A stretch of DNA of 64,000 nucleotides from Pyrrhoderma lamaoense. Taxonomy: Eukaryota; Basidiomycota; Agaricomycetes; Hymenochaetales; Hymenochaetaceae. The number at the start of each line of letters is the position of its first letter. Position 1 is the stretch's first letter. Positions 39,110 to 49,649 of this stretch are shown piece by piece. A model generated the notes under the pieces. That model did not search any database, was not told the DNA's origin, and saw nothing but the letters and a program-made list of their open reading frames with translations. Both the position numbers and the translations under genes were made by a program. The stretch lies in NCBI GenBank assembly GCA_002794735.1, contig NBAZ01000003.1, positions 186,001-250,000 on the forward strand, in the 5' to 3' direction.

Positions 39110-40326
39110 ATTGTATTTCAGCTATCTGCCAAATGATGTGTATCAAATACGTCTGATCCTTTCAGTCTGTAATTCGTCACCGAGGCATGATTCTTTTGAA
39201 GTGTTTACTTCTACGCTCGAGCCCTTAACGAATATAATAAGTATTTCACGAGTGGTTTGTGCATGCCTTGTTGAGCTTGACGCGATTTCATGAGGGGAAG
39301 TAGTGTAATGCGCACATGGATAGTTTAATCTCAAGAATCAATATGTACTTTGTACCACAGTATTACATACTTTCTACAGAACAAAGACAATGATGATTTT
39401 CTACGCGCAAACAATGCTGAGTCTCCTTCTTCGGTAGTGTGATTTAGAAATTCAGAAAACTGCATCCGTCTAGGCAATAACATGCTCAGAGATAGTATTC
39501 GCATTGAGTAAAGTGCGTGAGAATTTTTCCTTGCATTAACATTTTTAAAATTTTATCATTTAAATCTGATCAGTCGCAAAATTTTGTACCCCCACTATCG
39601 TCCAGAGTGCCATGTCCTAAGCAGACTCAAGTTGTTGAAACTGCTCGAGCCCAAATCTGAATCGTAAACCTGCTTTTGCACTTTCATATCCACTCAAGCC
39701 AACTTTTTCTCTGCCCTTCGTCAAAAGATATCTATGTAATCTTCGGTGCATATTTTACACGCACACACACAAGATCTTGCAGATAGAGACCAAACTTTGA
39801 TGCACGAAGAGATTATGTATAAACAGACTAATACTAATATATCTCCTAGCAATCTGCTATGAGGAGCATATCAAGATGGACAAGTGGTTGAGAAGAAATA
39901 GCTTGACGTACGCTCTCCAATAATTGGATGTCATCAATTTTTCTCTCTTTCCTGTCGACGGGAGCTATCTTGTCTCGGGACAGCATTTCATCGACTGCTC
40001 CTCTGACTCAATACCAGTCAGATAGACCGCGCGCTGGTACTGTGATGGGGCCATATGTATCTCACTGAACGCATACTCATATGCACGTGTATATTATCTC
40101 TTGTTTCGTGGTGTGTACTGCTTTGACTATGCTTCAGTACTAATGGGTTATTACTTGTGCTTGTTACGGAAGTATGCAGATGTTGATTTATTCATACGAC
40201 TCAAGTCAGATTCACTGAGCTGGCAACGCGCTTTTGGGGTGTAATGATACAGGTATAATACTTCGAATTTGAATAAAGATAAATACGAAGGAAGGGGAAG
40301 GAGGAAGAGAAAACAGAATAGTACGT
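39110..40326. other. 3' flank of acidic gene B, duplicated at 47067
   Basis: Non-coding flank. It matches 47067-48260 moderately up to about 39294 and almost perfectly from there on. Includes a short CA repeat near 39760. Confidence 0.5.
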
Positions 40327-41130
40327 CTACCATAGATGTTCTTTTTTGAGTTGAGGCTCTACGATGTTGACGATGGTTTGGACGGTCTCGCCGTCATCGT
40401 CACCACCGTCATAATAGTAGCAGTGGATATAATCTTCGTACCCATTCTCGTCATTATATTCACTTTCATACTCATACTCATACTCATACTCCTCCTCGCT
40501 CTCAGCCTCATCGTCGGCCTCTTCCTCGGATCCAGACTCCTCCTTGAATTTGTTCTCTTCCTCGCTCTCTTCTTCGAAGTCACTGTCTTCGTCTTCGCTA
40601 TCGCTGATAGCCAAGTCGTAGGCATCATACCACCCCCTTTCTCCGCCTAAATATCGCTCTGTAACTTTGTATGCTTTGTTCTACTTGCTGTCTCAGCATC
40701 AGAACAGGATACAATACTACAGAATTACTCACCCAGTCATTACACTGGATGGCCTCGTCGGCCCGTGTCCCGGCCGACCTATACCCCTTATACCCATCCT
40801 TGAGAACGGCGGGCATCGTCCTTAACGATCTTATCAGCAGGTTAAGTAGCACTGCATATGGAGAAACGAACCTTACGATGGCTTTGACGACCATCCAAGC
40901 TTCCTCTTCAGTCATGCCCTCTACCCATGTATACAGTCTCGGGTATCGCGCGAAGGGCGATGTTGGTACCGCGCGCGACATTTTGTGATGGTAGTGTGAA
41001 AGAAGGAGATGTAGTAGGAATAATCTTGTGTTGGCGCATCTTATATGTGTTCAACATCAGGTATTTACGTAACAGGAAGTTCAACAAAACCATCGATTCG
41101 TATCACGAACTCTAAATTATCCGAATTACA
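39295..41130. repeat. Direct repeat, left copy (pairs with 47241-49040)
   Basis: A near-identical 1.8 kb block containing the whole of acidic gene B and its 3' flank. The offset to the partner is about 7.93-7.95 kb. Both ends are sharp: outside the block the copies drop to clearly lower similarity. Confidence 0.85.
40327..40981 (-). CDS. Acidic-tail protein, array copy B (intact)
   Basis: Intact 192-residue protein of unrecognised family. Exon 1 is 40981-40733 and exon 2 is 40656-40327, with a 76-base GT-AG intron. The N-terminal 83 residues have a net basic end and an amphipathic core (SPFARYPRLYTWVEGMTEEE, then VRFVSPYAVLLNLLIRSL). After the junction (RYLGGERGWYDAYDL) comes SDSEDEDSDFEEESEEE and a long Glu/Asp/Tyr tail containing the short repeat EYEYEYEYES, ending KKEHLW. 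No signal peptide. It follows intact metacaspase B on the same strand. Because this pairing recurs in each array unit, a functional link such as substrate or regulator is plausible but unproven. Confidence 0.75.
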
Positions 41131-41139
41131 GACAAAGAG

Positions 41140-41219
41140 ATGCTAAGAAGCATACCCTCCACCTGTGCGCATGGTCTTGGGGATCGCGCGAAGAGTGATG
41201 TCGGTTCTGCGTGTGTCAT
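41140..41219 (-). pseudogene. 5' fragment of a second acidic-gene copy (unit B)
   Basis: Read on the minus strand from an ATG at 41219, about 25 codons match the start of the acidic gene (MTHAEPTS, FAR, then VEGM). The match then stops. The fragment sits directly after the upstream spacer with its TATA element and (AAC)n, exactly where copy A has its complete gene. It looks like the leftover 5' end of an older acidic gene next to the newer intact copy. Confidence 0.6.
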
Positions 41220-41303
41220 TATATAGGTAAAGTAGTGCAGACATATAATGAGAGTGATTTCGTGTTGGCGCAGCTTATATAGCGATGTGAGAGTTCAACA
41301 TCC

Positions 41304-41315
41304 AACAACAACAAC
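41304..41315. repeat. (AAC)4 microsatellite, unit B
   Basis: Same position as in unit A, with one repeat fewer. Confidence 0.75.
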
Positions 41316-41651
41316 ACCTACGTCACAACAAACTCAAGAAGACCGCAGAAAGTTACATGGCCGACGCTATAGTTCTGGCCGCGAGCATGTTTCGCTTTAC
41401 ATAGCGAACTTCTCGGTACTCTAGCGCGAGTATTGGCGAGAGTTACTTGTTATTATATTCAATACATAAACCACTTTCCCTATAAAGAAGAATAATTCCT
41501 ACTAATTTTTGTTGAGCAAATTGTTCTTTATCTCAATCAGTCGAATGAAAACTACATTTCTTGTTACAAACAGTTGACCAACTACTAAAACCATAAAGAA
41601 CAAACTCGACAATCTTTTTTGACTGTACTAAATGAAAAGTGTAGTGGTCTT

Positions 41652-44225
41652 TTACTGAGCAAAGATCTCTGTTTGTTTATCCATTTTTTTGTGTACTACC
41701 ATAACTTTTTTCGCTCCCCACCACGGAAATTGAGTTAGATCTTTCTCGGAAAGAGGTTCATCTAAACTTCTCTTAATCATACTCACAAAAGGATTACCTT
41801 GTTCCAAACTTTTTATCGCGTAACTGGGACGGTTGGTGGCGATAACCAGAAAGTATACAACTTTGTCACGATCTTCCGTTCGGGGTGTCCAAGGATCCAC
41901 AGCTTCTTCTCCATATCCAATTGTGAGAGAATGCTTAGGTTTAAGGGGCCCTCCATTTTTGTTACTGGTATAGGGATTATACCACAAATCTAATCACTCT
42001 TTAGTTTTTGTAATCATGGAGTCATGGAAAACAACAAGCTCACGTATCTGCAAGCCTCGAGTGTCAAATCGTAGAACGTAAACATATAGCTTATGTCCGG
42101 ACCCGTTGGCGATCTTCATAACATACCCAGGCGTGTTTCGTTGGTTGTCCTCCGAAAGTATATACCTTTTGACACCGTCAAAATTATCAAAAGGAATTTC
42201 AGAAGATTGAGATTCGCTGGGTGTAGTTTCATCATAGAACCTGTCACATTCGAGACGTTGCAATTCGATCTCGATTTGGTCCAAAGGATCCTTGTTTGGC
42301 TCATGAAAAGCAGTAGGAACAGTATAAATATCAAGATATCGACAAAAGTTGGCAGCTGCCCTAATGATTCGTAGAATGTCTTCATTATTAACTATTGGAA
42401 TCGAGTTGCCAATAGTTGAATCCTGGATTTCGCGAGCAACACCACCAGTGCCCCACTTAAAGACCACGCAGTCAGATTTCTGATTCTCAGTGTCTCGATT
42501 CAATATTAGTTTCGCCTCCTCTTCATCCCCTTCGTTATGACTGCAAGTTGCAAAGGCACTAAACTCTGGGGAACTCGTGATGCTTTGCTCAATTGCTGTA
42601 AGACCCTTCCCAAAGAATACCCGTATCTTATGCTTATCACCGAACGTTACTAGACGAGCAAAGAACCTCGATGGAATGTCATCTCCTTCTTGCAACTCAT
42701 AGAACGATCGATGCCCAGACGCTTCTTGAATCGTGATACGTTTGCCACTCGTAGGAGGCGTATCATCCTGGGGTATCTTTTCAAATACTTCGAGTACAGC
42801 TCCTTTAGAGATTCCCGAGGTTTCGCCGGCATAGAGTACAGCTTCTTTCCACGTCTGATTGGGTCGCACGAAGCCCCTTATATACCCTGCATTCGCTACA
42901 TCCTCCCGGAATAAATATCGATGAGTGAGGTTGCCTTCGCATTGAGGGTGTTGCTTTTGTGAGTTGATATCATCCCTGGTTTTGCATTTTAATTGTAAGT
43001 TCATAATGTACCCCTGAAAAGGTGAAAGGCGCTTACACATTAGGCATCTCAAAATACTGTATCAGTTCCTCGTATGTATAATCTGGCCAGGACGGTTCAC
43101 GTAGGTGTCTTAGTAACGCCTGTGTAAAGAATCCACCATCAGAGCTTTCCATTGCACTCTGATCTCTGCCACAAGCAGAAAGGAGGATAGAGACATCGAG
43201 AATATTGACAGTAGATTCGACGGGGTGCATAGTGTTATTAAAGACCAGATCATCATCAGTGATGAAAGATCCATCGCTGCTATCTACCCCACGAACTCGG
43301 ATCCCATTCTCCGAGACCCCGTCTCTGAGTCCATGCCCAGAATGGCAATAATCAAAGATAACAATCTAGTATGAGTTGTTCAACATTTTATAGTTAGAAA
43401 ATGGGGTCACCCTAGAATGCTCACAATATTGTTAGTCTTTACTACTTCAGAGATTTTCTGAACCATCGATTTTAGCATAATGTCTGGAATCCCTTTGATT
43501 ATCTTTCCTTCTTCATCAATAGTATCGATATCAACAGGACAGAGTGCTTCAATCATTCTGTCATCAGTTTGAGGGTCGTATGCCTTACACTCCTTCGAAA
43601 CAAGAGTACGTGTACCATGTCCGGAGAAATAGATCAAAATTGTACTTCCATCCTTGATAGTGGTCGGAGCAGGGATCCAGAAAGACTCTAAAGCAGTAAG
43701 AATACCCTTTCTGGTTGCCTTTTCATTGCTGAGTACCCTTATACGCTCGCTTGGAACAAGAAGTGTATTTTTCAGAAAATGTTCCACATCATCAGCATCC
43801 TTCACAGCAGACCCTAGTTTCTTCAAACTCTGATAATCGTTGATCCCTATGACAAGTGCGTGCAACTCTTTCTCGAGATGACTGAATACACTTCAATACT
43901 AAGATGTACGCATGATGGAGTATCACAATACTTACAGTGGAGGATATGCCATCTCTGGGCTATCTTTGGGATCCCCCTCCAAATTCTTGGCCGAGCTCTC
44001 CTCTAGACTCTCCTTCAAGATCGGCCCCTCCACGTTCTCGATCGAGATCTCCTGTAGACTCTCCATCAAGATCTGTACTGGGATCTCACTTAGGGGGATG
44101 GAACTGTCTTCAATCTGTGGATCCTTTCCTGAGGATGGGGAGAAGGTGGCCTGTGGTTTACCCGTATCATAGATTCTGAATAGTTGCCCCTTTAAATTAC
44201 GGAGCCATTTCTTCAGTTTCTCCAT
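41652..44225 (-). CDS. C14 metacaspase, array copy B (intact)
   Basis: Full-length caspase-domain cysteine protease; fungal metacaspases act in stress responses and regulated cell death. Five exons (44225-43936, 43881-43425, 43365-43037, 42975-42044, 41989-41652) sum to 2346 bases, 781 residues, with no frame correction. An N-terminal acidic region of about 97 residues precedes HALVIGINDY at residue 104. The catalytic His185 is in YFSGHG and Cys256 in DYCHSG. Here the residue before the catalytic Cys is Tyr, while copies A and C have Cys. The C-terminal 420 residues carry VFEKIPQDD, FCRYLDI and YVYVLRFDTR segments of unknown fold. The start was chosen by matching the first residues of copies A and C; an upstream in-frame ATG at 44258 also exists. 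Confidence 0.85.
43017..43590. repeat. Near-identical metacaspase block, left copy (pairs with 51014-51587)
   Basis: Covers the catalytic-Cys exon, the preceding intron and the 3' part of the catalytic-His exon. It matches copy C with only a few differences, whereas the adjoining parts of the two genes are clearly diverged. Confidence 0.8.
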
Positions 44226-46518
44226 TCTGTTACGCACTGTACAACACTGGAGAGTCATAGCAATAGTGAGCCCAGATAGTGAAGATATATCTCGCCAGGG
44301 CTACTACGATAATCTCTCATTCTTATACATCGTATAGATTTGAAATTCTTATCCTGGGTTAGAGCCCCATTTAATGTTATGAATGTCAGTGTCTATTGTT
44401 AGTTAACAGAACCAAAAGGGGTTTGATTCGGTTTGAATGTGGCTGTTTGGTACATTAATGGAAGCTGATCTTCGGATTGTGGTAGTCTCCTTCAGACGTA
44501 GTAAGTGTAGAAACAGTTATGATCAAACGACGTTGATGATTACGACAATAGACTGGACCTCCTCCACTTCCTGACCTCAAAAACACTGAATCCGGGTTTC
44601 AAGTTACCATAATCTTTGTAGCACTCCATATGGATGGCTCAGATTATAATTCCCATCCTTGAGACAATCATAGTTAAAAAAAGATCATCTTATATAAAAG
44701 ATGAGTCTTATAGAAAGTAATAAAGAGGATTTTACAAATTCACTTAATCACCTGGCCAAAGTAAAACCCCAAGTACTATTGCTTCCCTTTCCGAGTCCAA
44801 CAGGAGAAACTCCATCATGGTTCAAAAGAGGCTCTAACTCTCCAATCTGTAAAAGGTACCACAAACCTAACAATCACATAGCTTGATCAGTGACTTATGA
44901 TATTCTTTGACGCCTTGCTGATATTCCACTAGGCGTAAAACATGCATGTATAGGATGCAGCCGTTTCACCAAATGAGCTCGTAAAACCAATTGATAAGGT
45001 CTTATGACTGGTTGTTGAAAGCCAGTTTTTATATCATGGCCTGAATCGTGGCCCGGAATCACGGTCTAAGACAGGGTCCACCTTACCTTGATGGAACCAG
45101 TGTCGCGATCGGGGTAAAAGTTTTATGCCCTTGATGCACGTGCGTAATTTTTAAGGTTTTTTCTTGGTGGTGAAGTTTCAGATCTGTTTTTCGTCGAGTT
45201 CTATAAGGCGAGTATAGAGTCTTAGCGGAAAGTACTGACATCGCCCCGAGATATATTTGTTGTTGGATCTACACGCGTAGCAGTACTGATCTGGGTGAAG
45301 ATACCTATCTAGGTTGTAGACATCACAATCAGCCCCTTAAGATGCAGTAATGAGGAAGTTCCGTAACAGAAAGATTACAATACCGGTTACATCGCTGTCT
45401 GAGAAACACAAAGGTATGTATTATTTGTAGTCATTGGCTCATATGATGATAGCGAACATCGGGGTCGGGAAAGTACATCTAGTATATCATCTTTGTCATC
45501 TGATGTATATAAGATAAGTCCAGATCTCACAGTTTATAATAAGATACTAGTGTGTTATTCTTTGACTTGGTTACATCAAGCCGGAGTATCAGAGAGTCAA
45601 TGTTGTTGTATGATAAAGTCCTCGTTGTTGTAATCAAATTAATCAGGACACATTAAGATCAAATACTCGTGAATAATATTTCTTTGGCGAACTCAAGATG
45701 AGCGTTTTGTACAATATCATATTGAGTGTGGGGAGTTGAAAATCGGCTACAATTAGTACAAATCAGGAAAACAATGAATCACTTGATTCACAAATGTGAA
45801 ACAAAGGTAATGTTCCTAACAAGGTAGTAAAGCTCGTGGGAAATCAAGGATCTAGAGAATCATTTCCTTTTTTCTTTCTTATCCTGATAAATGATAGTAA
45901 ATATTAGCGTCTGAAGCTAGGAAGACTGATATGAACCAGGATATGTGAGAAACATCACTACACTATCACCTGAATGTAATCAATTGCGAAGTTTAGCACT
46001 TCTGCTATCGCCCAGAGCAACCGCATCCCTCATCCTGGATAGACTAGCTAATAATCTTTCTAGCTTTGATCTTGTTTACGCCCCTACGATTTCACTATAT
46101 TCTCTAAGAAAACTAACTTGCCTATATGCAGGATATCTATGAAAGCGGCTGTGTATGTACATACACAAGACCCCAGTAATGTACAAGGTTTTGAAGTCCC
46201 ATAACTCACTAAACTTAGTATTCTACTTAACGCATCTTTCTCTATATAAGCATGATTGTCGCCTCTTCTTTGTGGTATATCACACTTTAAGCATGCTACA
46301 AAGTTCAATTACTAATAATTGAATGTATGATTGATCGCACGCAGTTTATAATTTGAAGTAAACAATTAGTGATTATAACTCGACCAACTCAGGCCATTAC
46401 TGTCGTAATATGGCTCTGCTGCAATGCGCCGGTACGAATGTGATATACTACCTACCTATATAGCTGAGGGAATAGAGAATAAGGAGAAAAAAAGCGGATG
46501 AACTAGAAACTAGGTTTA
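44226..46518. promoter_or_regulatory. Long conserved upstream region of metacaspase B
   Basis: No gene supported. Aligns with the upstream regions of copies A and C, with CACGTG at 45137-45142 and GTACATCTAGTATATCAT at 45473-45490. The stretch 45945-46320 is also present upstream of copy C but missing from A. Confidence 0.55.
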
Positions 46519-47060
46519 CTATGCAGGATCCTGTTCAATTTAAGATTCTTTATCATCGACGGTGGTGAGTGTTGTCTTTCTCTCGGGCTCCGTTCTAACA
46601 CTGAGCATGCAGGTCTCGATCATCATCGCTAGTGTCTTAGAAATAGCCATCTCGAACCCGTCTTCGTATCTATACGTGTATTTGTCCTCCTAGCCCTCCT
46701 AATTTTTATCGGCATAATCATCGTCGTCAGCGAATTCTTCTTCGAGCTTATCATCTCCTTCAGTATCTTTCTCGAGCTCTTAGTCACTGCTCTCGCTAAC
46801 GACCAGTTAGCAGTCATCTTTCTTCCCATTTCTCCCGCTCAAAAACTGCTCTGTTGTTGTGACATGAAGAATAAGATCCAATATAACAGAAGTACCCACT
46901 CGATTTCTATCTTATTTTGAAAGGTATCGATGGCCTGCGTGTAGACAGATATATATCCATTATACCTGTCCCTGGGGATGGGGGGGGGCATTGTACTTGA
47001 CGAATAAAGTTTATCGCCGACTGCGAAACTTGAAGGTGTGAAGTAATCGTAGTTATGACT
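46519..47060 (-). pseudogene. Acidic-tail gene remnant E, orphan
   Basis: A degraded copy of the acidic gene without a neighbouring metacaspase of its own. On the minus strand the end of exon 1 is recognisable by a TMP motif, a YNGY segment and a terminal E-W before the intron. The tail region still has a purine-rich, acid-coding composition, but stop codons and frame changes interrupt it. The first 25-30 codons are missing; the sequence changes at about 47060 into the flank of unit C. Contains a G8 run at 46980-46988. Confidence 0.6.
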
Positions 47061-47066
47061 CCTATG

Positions 47067-48260
47067 ATGAGGGTAGCAAATGATGTGTATCAAATATGTC
47101 AGATTCTTACAGTTTATAGTATGTCACCGATGCGTTTCCCTTCTGAATTGTTTGTCCTTAAGCTCGAGCCCTTAACGAATGTGATAAGTACTTCGGAGGG
47201 GTTTGTGCATCCCTTGTTGAGGTTGACGAAATTTCGCGAGGGGAAGTAGTGTAATGCGCACATGGATAGTTTAATCTCAAGAATCAATATGTACTTTGTA
47301 CCATAGTATTACATACTTTCTACAGAACAAAGGCAATGATGATTTTCTACGCGCAAACAATGCTGAGTTTCGGTAGTGTGATTTTGAAATTCAGAAAACT
47401 GCATCCGTCTAGGCAATAACATGCTCAGAGATAGTATTCGCATTGAGTAAAGTGCGTGAGAATTTTTCCTTGCATTAACATTTTTAAGATTTTATCATTC
47501 AAATCTGATCAGTCGCAAAATTTTGTACTCCCACTATCGTCCAGAGTGCCATGTCCTAAGCAGACTCAAGTTGTTAAAACTTCTCGAGCCCAGATCTGAA
47601 TCGTAAACCTGCTTTTGCACCTTCAACACTTAGGCCAGACTTTCTTTGCCATCGTCAAAGGACATCTATGTAATCTTCGGTGCATATTTTACACGCACAC
47701 ACACAAGATCTTGCAGATAGAGACCAAACTTTGATGCACGAAGAGATTATGTATAAACAGACTAATACTAATATATCTCCTAGCAATCTGCTATGAGGAG
47801 CATATCAAGATGGACAAGTGGTTGAGAAGAAATAGCTTGACGTACGCTCTCCAATAATTGGATGTCATCAATTTTTCTCTCTTTCCTGTCGACGGGAGCT
47901 ATCTTGTCTCGGGACAGCATTTCATCGACTGCTCCTCTGACTCAATACCAGTCAGATAGACCGCGCGCTGGTACTGTGATGGGGCCATATGTATCTCACT
48001 GAACGCATACTCATATGCACGTGTATATTATCTCTTGTTTCGTGGTGTGTACTGCTTTGACTATGCTTCAGTACTAATGGGTTATTACTTGTGCTTGTTA
48101 CGGAAGTATGCAGATGTTGATTTATTCATACGACTCAAGTCAGATTCACTGAGCTGGCAACGCGCTTTTGGGGTGTAATGATACAGGTATAATACTTCGA
48201 ATTTGAATAAAGATAAATACGAAGGAAGGGGAAGGAGGAAGAGAAAACAGAATAGTACGT
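47067..48260. other. 3' flank of acidic gene C
   Basis: Non-coding. Duplicate of 39110-40326; similarity jumps to near identity at about 47241. Confidence 0.5.
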
Positions 48261-49040
48261 CTACCATAGATGTTCTTTTTTGAGTTGAGGCTCTACGATG
48301 TTGACGATGGTTTGGACGGTCTCGCCGTCATCGTCACCACCGTCATAATAGTAGCAGTGGGTATAATCTTCGTACCCATTCTCGTCATTATATTCACTTT
48401 CATACTCATACTCATACTCATACTCCTCCTCGCTCTCAGCCTCATCGTCGGCCTCTTCCTCGGATCCAGACTCCTCCTTGAATTTGTTCTCTTCCTCGCT
48501 CTCTTCTTCGAAGTCACTGTCTTCATCTTCGCTATCGTAGGCATCATACCACCCCCGTTCTCCGCCTAAATATCGCTCTGTATATTTGTATACATTGTTC
48601 TACTGGCTGTCTCAGCATCAGAACAGGATACAATACTACAGAAATACTTACCCAGTCATTACACTGGATGGCCTCGTCGGACCGTGTCCCGGCCGACCTA
48701 TACCCCTTATACCCATCCTTGAGAACGGCGGGCATCGTCCTTAACGATCTTATCAGCAGGTTAAGTAGCACTGCATACGGAGAAACGAACCTTACGATGG
48801 CTTTGACGACCATCCGAGCTTCCTCTTCAGTCATGCCCTCTACCCATGTGTACAGTCTCGGGTATCGCGCGAAGGGCGATGTTGGTACCACGCGCGACAT
48901 TTTGTGATGATAGTATGAAAGAAGGAGATGTAGTAGGAATAATCTTGTGTTGGCGCATCTTATATGTGTTCAACATCAGGTATTTACGTAACAGGAAGTT
49001 CTACGAAACCATCGATTCGAACTCTAAATTATCCGAGTTA
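47241..49040. repeat. Direct repeat, right copy (pairs with 39295-41130)
   Basis: Contains all of acidic gene C and its 3' flank. Most differences from the left copy are single substitutions and small indels, one of which removes five codons from the acidic gene in frame. Confidence 0.85.
48261..48900 (-). CDS. Acidic-tail protein, array copy C (intact)
   Basis: Intact 187-residue paralogue of copy B. Exon 1 is 48900-48652 and exon 2 is 48575-48261. The N-terminal domain differs from B at only a few residues. The tail lacks five residues around the AYDL/SDSED junction through an in-frame deletion, so it reads AYDSEDEDSDFEEE. The EYEYEYEYES repeat and the KKEHLW end are conserved. It lies downstream of metacaspase C on the same strand, as in units A and B. 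Unknown function; purifying selection is suggested by the clean frame and the in-frame indel, in contrast to metacaspase C. Confidence 0.72.
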
Positions 49041-49164
49041 CTCAGATTTATTCTTTTTTATTGAGAAGGCAGATGACATCTAGAAGTAATTCCCTTTTTG
49101 AGTGTTGCTTTTTATTATCAGATTCGCGCCCATAATATCAGCATTCGAGAATTGCAGACCAACA

Positions 49165-49245
49165 GATACTAAGAAGCATACCCTCCACCCGTGCGCGTAC
49201 TCTTGGGGATCACGCGAAGAGAGGCATCGGTGCCTCGCGTGCCAT
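49165..49245 (-). pseudogene. 5' fragment of a second acidic-gene copy (unit C)
   Basis: Counterpart of the fragment at 41140-41219. An ATG at 49245 starts a short match to the acidic gene (M-A-R-E-A-P, F/L-F-A type start, then G-G-Y), followed by loss of homology. It lies between acidic gene C and the (AAC)8 tract. Confidence 0.55.
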
Positions 49246-49320
49246 TTTATAGTTAAAGTAGTGCAGACATACAATGGAAGTAAGTGTTATCGCAACTAAT
49301 ATAGCTATGCGAGAGCATCC

Positions 49321-49344
49321 AACAACAACAACAACAACAACAAC
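49321..49344. repeat. (AAC)8 microsatellite, unit C
   Basis: Longest version on this strand; equal in length to the inverted tract of unit D. Confidence 0.8.
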
Positions 49345-49649
49345 ACTTACGACTCTATCCATCCTGGCGATGGGCATTCTTCTCTATGCATGGCGAGTTT
49401 CTCGTTATTCTATCGAACACTAGTTAGATTTATTCGATAACAAGTTTTATTGTTATGATAATCCATCAAAAATAATTTCTACTTAATGTTGTTAAGCAAT
49501 TTCTCCCTATCACAGTTCCTGTTACTCACAATCGGTTTACTTGTAAAACCTGATAATAAAGACATGTATATCATGACAAATGACAAAATGTATTTGTAAA
49601 AACTCGACAACTCATATCGACTATACTATATGAAAAGCACAGTGAAATC

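Noticed and set aside
40336..40650. Long hydrophobic open frame on the plus strand (also at 33709-33957 and 48270-48569)
   Set aside because: It is the antisense of the acid-rich exon: GAA/GAG/GAT/GAC codons read in reverse give Ile, Leu, Val and Phe. It occurs in every copy only because the acidic gene does.
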